DNA from: Rhizobium sp. SL86
Lineage (GTDB): Bacteria; Pseudomonadota; Alphaproteobacteria; Rhizobiales; Rhizobiaceae
NCBI RefSeq assembly: GCF_026672545.1
Contig: NZ_JAPPRJ010000007.1
Coordinates: 1-64,000, forward strand
DNA: 64,000 nt
Reading direction: 5' to 3'
Shown here piece after piece: positions 62,246 to 64,000 of this stretch (its first letter is position 1; every line of letters starts with the position of its first letter). Position numbers and translations under genes: made by a program. The notes under the pieces were generated by a model. That model saw nothing but the letters and a program-made list of their open reading frames with translations. It ran no database searches and was not told where the DNA came from.

Positions 62246-64000
62246 CTATGCGGCGGCTGCGTTGGTCTCGTCGTCCAGATCCTCCGCCAGCCGGGCCTCG
62301 ATTGCCCTAAGCTTTAGTCGCTTTTCCTTCAGATCATTGGCAAACGCGAAAACACCGCCGTCACGCGACCGGTAAGAGGCCAGACGGCGTTCGGCTTCCT
62401 CCAGCCGCCGCCGATACTGACGCTGCTCGTCGTCAAAGCCATCGAGTGCATGCTCCAGACGAGAAATAGCGCCAAGCGGCGTGACCGTAATTGCCAAATC
62501 GATCTCATAGTCGGCGCCGGTGCGCTGGAGCAGGGTCTCGAAGCGATAGCTATCCCCTTTGCCAAAGCGCTCGCCCTCATAAACCAGATCGAAGCCACCG
62601 ATCGTCGCCAGATGCACCTCGCCCTCCTGCTGGAGCTGCAGAAGCGTCAGGATCTCCTTCATTAAAGCGCGGCCGGCCTCCTTGCGCTCGGTATGATCCT
62701 GACCGAGCACCGTCATGGTGAAGGAATCGCCGCCTGTTGGCTTAAGCCGCGCGATATCTCGGCCGATCTCTGCGATACGCCGGGTCGAGATCTCGATCTC
62801 GCGCTCTGCATCACGCATCTGCCGGCGGACGGCATATTGATCGTCTTCATGGGCAGCACGCAATCGTTCAAGCCTCGCGATGTCCGCCTCCAGTCCGGCC
62901 TTCTGCATCAGCCGCTCGTCGCCGGAGGCGATGGCCTTGGCCATCGCGAACTGGTTGGCAGCCCCTTCACCGACATCCTCCAGCCGCCGGATCGAGGTGT
63001 CCCCCGAAAGTGCTGCGGCGATGAATCGAGCCTTGCGCTCGTTGTTCTGCCACATGGAGGCGTCGAGCGAGCCCTCGGTGGCATAGGCGAAGATATCGAC
63101 CTCCTCATGCTGGTTGCCCTGACGCACGATCCGGCCCTCACGCTGCTCGATCTGCGACGGCAGCCATGGCACGTCGAGATGGTGGAGAGCCTTCAGGCGA
63201 AGCTGGGCGTTGACCCCCGTGCCCATGGTCTCGGATGAACCGATCAGGAAACGGACCTTGCCGGCGCGGACATCGCCGAACAACCGTTGCTTGGCTTCGG
63301 TCTTCTTGTAGTCCTGCATGAAGGCAATCTGTGATGCCGGCACGCCGAGCCGGACCAGTTCGTCGCGGATAAAGCGATAGGCCGAGAAGCCACGGGTCTT
63401 TTCGACATTAATCGTGCCGAGATCCGAGAAGATCATCTGGGCGGCGCCTGGCAGATCAAACTCCTTGCCGTCGGGGCGCCGATAAATCGCCTCGCCGGTT
63501 TCTTTCCAAATCCGATGTGCATTGCGCACTAGCAGATTGAGCTTGTTGTCCGCCTCGTTCTCGGCCGCCGGCATGACGAAGCGCAGGTCGATCGCGGCGT
63601 GGCGGCCATCGGTGATGACCGAGAGCAGAATGTCGTCGCCAGGCTTGGCCGGCCCCTCACGTTTTTCAATCGCCTTGATCCTGGTGTCGAGAATTTGCTG
63701 ATAGGTCTTGAACAGGGCGGTCGGCTTGGCCGTCAGGATCTGCCGGCGCCCGGTCGAGATATCAGGCACCTTCACATATTGCCGGAAATCCTCCGGCATC
63801 ACCACGTCGGCGAAGGCACGGAACATGGCGATCAGCTCCGGCACATTGACGAAGGAGGCAAAGCGGCTGACGGGCTTGTATTTACCGGAGGGCTGGATTT
63901 CGAGTTCGGTCGTCGTATCACCGAAGCACGAGGCCCAGGCATCGAATTCGTGCAGTCCTCGCTCGGCAAGTGCCTCGTGACCGAGCAGGCGCTGGATCGA
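62246..64000 (-). CDS. Giant plasmid helicase/methylase-type protein, C-terminal part
   Basis: The minus frame is open to the window edge. The visible 584 residues hold a superfamily 2 helicase C-lobe: FLIGSSETMGTGVNAQLRLK (motif V) and DVPWLPSQIEQREGRIVRQG (motif VI with Q-x-x-GR-x-x-R). Before it lies PELIAMFRAFADVVMPEDFR, and a long coiled tail (LEADIARLERLRAAHEDDQY) follows. It matches the end of the very large methylase-helicase proteins of rhizobial plasmids and ICEs. The N-terminal methylase part, if present, is outside. It probably acts on DNA in transfer or defence. Confidence 0.82.
   Translation of the reverse strand, partial: SIQRLLGHEALAERGLHEFDAWASCFGDTTTELEIQPSGKYKPVSRFASFVNVPELIAMFRAFADVVMPEDFRQYVKVPDISTGRRQILTAKPTALFKTYQQILDTRIKAIEKREGPAKPGDDILLSVITDGRHAAIDLRFVMPAAENEADNKLNLLVRNAHRIWKETGEAIYRRPDGKEFDLPGAAQMIFSDLGTINVEKTRGFSAYRFIRDELVRLGVPASQIAFMQDYKKTEAKQRLFGDVRAGKVRFLIGSSETMGTGVNAQLRLKALHHLDVPWLPSQIEQREGRIVRQGNQHEEVDIFAYATEGSLDASMWQNNERKARFIAAALSGDTSIRRLEDVGEGAANQFAMAKAIASGDERLMQKAGLEADIARLERLRAAHEDDQYAVRRQMRDAEREIEISTRRIAEIGRDIARLKPTGGDSFTMTVLGQDHTERKEAGRALMKEILTLLQLQQEGEVHLATIGGFDLVYEGERFGKGDSYRFETLLQRTGADYEIDLAITVTPLGAISRLEHALDGFDDEQRQYRRRLEEAERRLASYRSRDGGVFAFANDLKEKRLKLRAIEARLAEDLDDETNAAAA

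Overview
The window looks like part of a large plasmid or chromid of a Rhizobiales bacterium (Rhizobium/Agrobacterium type). It is GC-rich. It combines sugar-acid catabolic operons under LacI-family control with a plasmid backbone (ParB-like, DUF7007-like, ArdC-like, giant helicase), and IS21, IS66, IS256, IS3, IS5 and IS630 elements separate the blocks. No rRNA, tRNA or CRISPR was seen.

Region 1 (1-6830) is a sugar-acid regulon. Two divergent operons share a 14-bp perfect LacI operator (3191-3204). Leftward are a 2-hydroxyacid dehydrogenase, L-idonate 5-dehydrogenase and an SMP-30 lactonase. Rightward are 5-ketogluconate reductase, gluconokinase, a HIBADH-like dehydrogenase and an EthD-like protein, followed by a LacI regulator. 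Together they can turn idonate or ketogluconate into 6-phosphogluconate. A TRAP transporter (6847-9652) is the likely importer.

Region 2 (9773-15998) is a sugar ABC transporter operon ending in a cytochrome b561-like gene, with a divergent LacI regulator and its own operator-like site.

Region 3 (16044-23271) is mobile debris: a cut GGDEF-EAL gene, an IS21-family element split by a second IS21-family element with a 7-bp target duplication, a group II intron tail and an IS3 fragment.

Region 4 (23290-39534) is the most notable intact block. A leftward operon encodes a TolC-like lipoprotein, a periplasmic adaptor, a GAF-adaptor and an M50 protease fused to an adaptor-like domain. Divergent from it is a giant LEPR/DUF4347 surface protein with 15 nearly identical 294-bp repeats, followed by a translationally coupled GGDEF/EAL protein. 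No ABC ATPase is present. One repeat carries a +1 frameshift.

Region 5 (39783-46110) is a second patch of mobile debris around an EF-hand gene whose tail was clipped by an IS5-family insertion. It includes a group II intron split by a truncated IS21 copy and lying within an IS630 transposase gene.

Region 6 (46157-64000) is the plasmid accessory backbone. Two paralogous modules (ParB-like, DUF7007-like, small coiled protein, MAKPAT protein, ArdC) face each other in inverted orientation. Between them sits a recombinase-in-trio (RIT) element (50211-55155) with 90-bp inverted ends. Both ardC genes are cut at the same codon, just after the HExxH zinc motif. Each ardC has an upstream leader with a conserved, covarying fold. 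An Abi/HEPN gene sits in one arm, and an IS256 copy separates the other arm from the giant helicase that runs off the window.
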